The notes beneath the pieces are model-generated. The model was not told where the DNA came from. It saw only the letters and a program-made list of their open reading frames with translations, and searched no databases. A program made the translations under genes and the position numbers. A DNA stretch of 7,621 bases from Nitrososphaera sp. Its GTDB lineage: Archaea > Thermoproteota > Nitrososphaeria > Nitrososphaerales > Nitrososphaeraceae. Location of the stretch: assembly GCA_025935445.1 (NCBI GenBank), contig JAICVG010000041.1, positions 1 to 7,621 on the forward strand, in the 5' to 3' direction. Shown here piece by piece: positions 5,828 to 7,621 of this stretch (position 1 is the stretch's first letter; every line of letters starts with the position of its first letter).

Positions 5828-5998
5828 CTACTGTTTTTTTGCGCTGAAAGCCTTTAGGGAAAAGTTTCTTACGTCATGAGATTCTATGTATGTACTACTA
5901 CTACCACCACCACTACTACCACCACCACTACTACCACTTTGCTTGGGTTTCATTAAAGCCATAGGGTATGTGTTTCGCATCATATGTGTAGATCGCAT
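5828..5998 (-). CDS. Small hypothetical protein with Gly/Ser repeat; possible -1 frameshift extension
   Basis: A 56-codon frame opens with ATG at 5998. It has a short N-terminus rich in Met and basic residues (to about residue 20, ending KPKQ), a Gly/Ser repeat (21-35), then TYIESHDVRNFSLKAFSAKK and Q-stop. I recognise no family. The ATG falls about where transcription from the TATA element at 6018-6025 should start, which would give a leaderless message. The codons GCA AAA AAA CAG TAG near the end contain the in-frame heptamer A AAA AAA (5840-5834). A -1 slip there continues as TVVNRAEEEEEEGEEE and stops at 5784, giving about 71 residues. The first in-frame ATG is used; internal ATGs at residues 6 and 7 are alternatives. 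It could be a real small gene, a frameshifted remnant, a sequencing error in the A7 run, or chance. The triplet repeats staying in frame favour coding. Confidence 0.35.
   Translation of the reverse strand: MRSTHMMRNTYPMALMKPKQSGSSGGGSSGGGSSSTYIESHDVRNFSLKAFSAKKQ
5893..5937 (-). repeat. GTA/GTG triplet repeat with 15-base higher-order period
   Basis: Fifteen consecutive triplets, on the plus strand (TAC)4 (CAC)3 (TAC)2 (CAC)3 (TAC)2 (CAC)1. The inner part repeats with a period of 15 bases. On the minus strand, in the frame of the small ORF at 5828-5998, it reads as Gly and Ser (SGSSGGGSSGGGSS), like a flexible linker. Confidence 0.92.
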
Positions 5999-6017
5999 CT
6001 CATCTTACTTTTGAGTC

Positions 6018-6025
6018 TATATAAG
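6018..6025 (-). promoter_or_regulatory. TATA-like box upstream of the Gly/Ser small ORF
   Basis: The minus strand reads TTTCTTATATAGACTC here, a strong TATA element. Its centre is about 24 bases before the small-ORF ATG at 5998, the position expected for a leaderless archaeal transcript. The core is nearly palindromic (TATATA), so it could also act on the plus strand, where no convincing gene follows. Confidence 0.4.
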
Positions 6026-6143
6026 AAATATCTTGTCAACCAGACTACATGTGATAGAATTCAAATTTAATTGTCCCACTACATAGAGGAATAATTTACC
6101 GTGCCAAGATGAGGATTATGAATAGCAATTCAAAGCAGCATAT

Positions 6144-6263
6144 ATGTCAGATCTAATCTTGATCATGATTCTTATGACTTTGACAGTCTCTGTTGTAGCA
6201 CTATTGACAGAACAATTGAATACTACTAATAACTGCAAAGTTATAAAAGAAAGTAAGTATTAG
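6144..6263 (+). CDS. Weak candidate: 39-aa hydrophobic small ORF
   Basis: The only notable plus-strand frame in the spacer opens with ATG and encodes SDLILIMILMTLTVSVVALL after the initiator. This is a membrane-span-like segment of about 20 residues, followed by a polar tail ending CKVIKESKY. It ends one base before the larB stop, tail to tail. No Shine-Dalgarno motif is visible just upstream and no well-placed TATA box for a leaderless start. Hydrophobic frames are common by chance in A+T-rich spacers, so the support is thin. Confidence 0.18.
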   Translation: MSDLILIMILMTLTVSVVALLTEQLNTTNNCKVIKESKY

Positions 6264-6264
6264 T
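6240..6264 (-). terminator. Possible oligo-T terminator of larB
   Basis: Directly after the larB TAA the minus strand is pyrimidine-rich (ACTTACTTTCTTTTATAACTTT) with no hairpin. This resembles the U-rich stretches at which archaeal RNA polymerase terminates. The T runs are short (three to four), so the call is tentative. Confidence 0.3.
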
Positions 6265-7047
6265 TTATTTCCTCCTCGTCGTTCTCTTTGCAATCGATGC
6301 GGCATATGCGCCCGCTCCGATGCCATTATCAATGTTTACCACTGCCAAGCCAAGGGTACAGCTCTGGAGCATAGATGCTAATGCTCCTATGCCGTTTGCA
6401 CCAAACCCATAGCCTATTGAAGTTGGCACCCCTACAACCGGTATATCTACCATCGACGCTACAACTGAGGCAAGTGCACCTTCCATTCCTGCCACGACTA
6501 CGATGGCACCTATATCTTGCTTGAACATCTCTTTAAGAGCTGGAAAGAGACGATGTATTCCAGCAATGCCTACATCGTAGCTTGTAATCGCCCCACAGCT
6601 CATCGCCTTGGAAACAATCCGTGCTTCTTCTGCGACGCCAATGTCTGAAGTGCCGGCCGATATTACGCCTATTTTTGCATCAGTCATTTTGTAGGCGAAC
6701 GACTTTTCAGAGGCAAGTAGTGTTGTGCTGTTCCTTCCAATTTCGACAATAAGACCCTTTCTACGGAGCGCACCTGCTACTTTTGATAGCTCGTTCTTCT
6801 TTATCCGGCTGACTACAACTTGACCGTTACGCCTAACAATCGCGGTGGCTATTCTGATGATGTCTTTGTACTCTTTGCTTTCAGAAAAAATGATCTCTGG
6901 CATTCCGCCTCTTCTTATTTCCCGTCCAACATCGAGCTTGGCAATATCGCCTATCTTTTCAATTGCGTGGATGGAGATCTCCTTCTTTACCTCCGATAGG
7001 CTAAGGCTGCCATTTGCAAATTCGTCAAGAATTGTATGCAGATCCAT
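6265..7047 (-). CDS. larB: LarB: pyridinium-3,5-biscarboxylic acid mononucleotide synthase (nickel-pincer cofactor pathway)
   Basis: The 260-aa protein matches LarB, which carboxylates and hydrolyses nicotinic acid adenine dinucleotide to pyridinium-3,5-biscarboxylic acid mononucleotide. That is the first step toward the nickel-pincer nucleotide cofactor of lactate racemase and related 2-hydroxyacid racemases/epimerases. A charged N-terminal domain (about 1-120) precedes a PurE-like domain with AGTSD (131-135), SYDVGIAGIHRL (156-167), VAGMEGALASVVA (185-197), VGVPTSIGYG (205-214) and LQSC...AVVNIDNGIGAG (227-246). Cys 230 aligns by motif with the cysteine known to attack the pyridine ring in Lactobacillus LarB. 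The whole length and motifs look intact. The ATG at 7047 lies 40 bases after the mdh-like gene, with its own A+T-rich element upstream. LarC and LarE, needed to finish the cofactor, are not in the window. The closest alternative is a PurE-like protein, but the LarB motifs argue against it. Confidence 0.9.
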   Translation of the reverse strand: MDLHTILDEFANGSLSLSEVKKEISIHAIEKIGDIAKLDVGREIRRGGMPEIIFSESKEYKDIIRIATAIVRRNGQVVVSRIKKNELSKVAGALRRKGLIVEIGRNSTTLLASEKSFAYKMTDAKIGVISAGTSDIGVAEEARIVSKAMSCGAITSYDVGIAGIHRLFPALKEMFKQDIGAIVVVAGMEGALASVVASMVDIPVVGVPTSIGYGFGANGIGALASMLQSCTLGLAVVNIDNGIGAGAYAASIAKRTTRRK

Positions 7048-7073
7048 CCGCGTCAGTCAGCTATCAACAACAA

Positions 7074-7084
7074 GAAAATAAAAG
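7074..7084 (-). promoter_or_regulatory. Possible TATA element of larB
   Basis: CTTTTATTTTC on the minus strand lies about 32 bases before the larB ATG, so a transcript could start within a few bases of the start codon. A second A+T core (TTTAAA, about 7087-7092) overlaps the end of the upstream gene and could serve instead. larB may therefore be transcribed independently of the mdh-like gene as well as by read-through. Confidence 0.35.
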
Positions 7085-7087
7085 GGT

Positions 7088-7621
7088 TTAAAGTGGAAGT
7101 GCCCTAATCGCTTCCTTCACGCTTGCAACACCCTTACTGAAAATTTCCTGCTCAAAGCTGTCCAGCTTGAGCTCAATTATGCGCTCGACACCACCTGCGC
7201 CAATGATAACCGGGACGCCTATACACACATCATACAATCCATATTCACCTTCAAGCAATGTTGACACTGGAATTACCAGCTTTTTGTCTCGGATGGAGGA
7301 CTCCAGCATATTCGCAATTGCGTTGCCAGGTGCGTATACGGTCGCTCCCTTTAGTGCAATGACCTCTGCTGCGACCTTTCTTGTCTTTTCGAAGATCTCC
7401 ATTGCCTTATCCTTTGAGATAAACTCATGAAGCGGTATGCCTCCTATAGAAGAGAACCTTGTCAGCGGCAGCATGTTTTCGCCGTGCTCACTTATCACCA
7501 TAGCTTGAATCGAACTGCGTGAAATATTGGTCGCATCTCGAATAAAGCTCTTGAACCTTGATAAGTCTAGCATGCCGCCCATTCCCATAACCTTGTTCTT
7601 TTTTGCTCCAAGAGTCTTGAG
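7088..7621 (-). CDS. mdh: Malate/lactate dehydrogenase family protein, C-terminal part (partial)
   Basis: The frame is open to the window edge, so the N-terminal NAD-binding half is missing; the 177 residues seen are the C-terminal, substrate-binding half. It begins LKTLGAKKNKVMGMGGMLDLSRFKSFI, matching the 'G.GG.LDS.RF' motif whose Arg binds the substrate carboxylate. QAMVISEHGENMLPLTRFSSIGGIPLHEF follows, with the catalytic His of the usual GEHGD motif (here SEHGE). The C-terminal part GEYGLYDVCIGVPVIIGAGGVERIIEL, then L..FE, is typical of the family. The cytosolic enzyme would interconvert malate and oxaloacetate with NAD(P)H. Archaeal members of this LDH-like class are mostly malate dehydrogenases, but substrate choice depends on a residue in the missing half. 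Ser for Gly and Glu for Asp around the catalytic His are conservative departures. Internal ATGs at 7588 and after are not starts, since conserved sequence continues upstream. Confidence 0.85.
   Translation of the reverse strand, partial: LKTLGAKKNKVMGMGGMLDLSRFKSFIRDATNISRSSIQAMVISEHGENMLPLTRFSSIGGIPLHEFISKDKAMEIFEKTRKVAAEVIALKGATVYAPGNAIANMLESSIRDKKLVIPVSTLLEGEYGLYDVCIGVPVIIGAGGVERIIELKLDSFEQEIFSKGVASVKEAIRALPL

Larger units (their letters stand above)
5633..6264. other. Gene-poor spacer between larB and the ribosomal operon
   Basis: This 632-base region holds no recognisable protein family, tRNA or rRNA. In transcription order on the minus strand it contains a pyrimidine-rich stretch after larB, a strong TATA-like box (6018-6025), a small ORF with Gly/Ser repeats (5828-5998), and two triplet tandem repeats (5893-5937, 5787-5816). 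A short CACG/CGTG inverted repeat follows (5765-5778), then the operon promoter. A weak plus-strand hydrophobic ORF occupies 6144-6263. The sequence is more A+T-rich than the flanking genes. Box C/D guide-RNA motifs were looked for; no complete pair was found. Confidence 0.7.

Noticed and set aside
5978..6004. Box C-like motif (ATGATGC) suggesting a C/D guide RNA
   Set aside because: It differs from RUGAUGA at the last base, and no matching D, C' and D' boxes at the right spacing were found.
5886..6014. Plus-strand 42-codon ORF with Leu/Pro repeats (LLLPPPLLPPPLLP)
   Set aside because: It is the antisense reading of the GTA/GTG triplet array; no ribosome binding site or well-placed TATA box is visible, and the minus-strand frame has better support.
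5633..6264. tRNA or CRISPR array in the spacer
   Set aside because: No cloverleaf, GGTTCRA-like arm or regularly spaced repeat longer than the triplet arrays is visible.
7088..7588. Complete 166-aa protein starting at the ATG at 7588
   Set aside because: The frame stays open to the window edge, and the residues upstream (LKTLGAKKNKV) continue the conserved malate dehydrogenase sequence, so this is a partial gene.

Overview
The window reads as a stretch of archaeal chromosome, most likely from an ammonia-oxidising thaumarchaeon (Nitrososphaerota). All confidently recognised genes lie on the minus strand, so transcription runs from high to low coordinates. The evidence for Archaea is the gene content and order: uL18-uS5-uL30-uL15-SecY-archaeal-type adenylate kinase-DUF106/EMC3-like protein-archaeal cytidylate kinase-Cbf5. 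This is the 3' part of the classical archaeal spc/secY ribosomal super-operon. TATA-box-like promoters and Shine-Dalgarno motifs of the GGAGG/GGTG type fit as well. The thaumarchaeal assignment is inferred from the protein sequences and from the lack of eL34 and eL14 genes at the places where many other archaea carry them; it was not tested by a search.

Layout, in transcription order. (1) 7621-7088: C-terminal part of a malate/lactate-dehydrogenase-family protein, cut by the window edge. (2) 7047-6265: a complete larB, the first enzyme of nickel-pincer cofactor synthesis. (3) 6264-5633: about 630 bases without a confident gene. It holds a possible larB terminator, two triplet tandem repeats, one intriguing small minus-strand ORF with a TATA box placed for leaderless transcription, a weak plus-strand hydrophobic small ORF, and the promoter of the ribosomal operon. 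(4) 5632-1: the ribosomal/secretion/nucleotide-kinase operon, tightly packed with overlaps or 1-12 base gaps. The exception is a 77-base gap between uL30 and uL15, which contains a 22-codon GTG-started reading frame.

How the genes work together: the operon couples ribosome assembly (uL18, uS5, uL30, uL15) with the membrane protein insertion machinery (SecY and the Oxa1/YidC-superfamily DUF106 protein), nucleotide monophosphate kinases (Adk, Cmk) and the H/ACA pseudouridine synthase Cbf5. Several genes appear to start with TTG (uL18, adk, DUF106).

The most unusual item is at 5784-5998. A 56-codon frame with a Gly/Ser-repeat segment ends just after an A7 tract that forms a perfect A AAA AAA slippery heptamer in frame. 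A -1 shift there (or one missing A in the sequence) joins it to a frame ending in a poly-glutamate tail. Both triplet repeats of the intergenic region then lie in one continuous low-complexity protein of about 71 residues.
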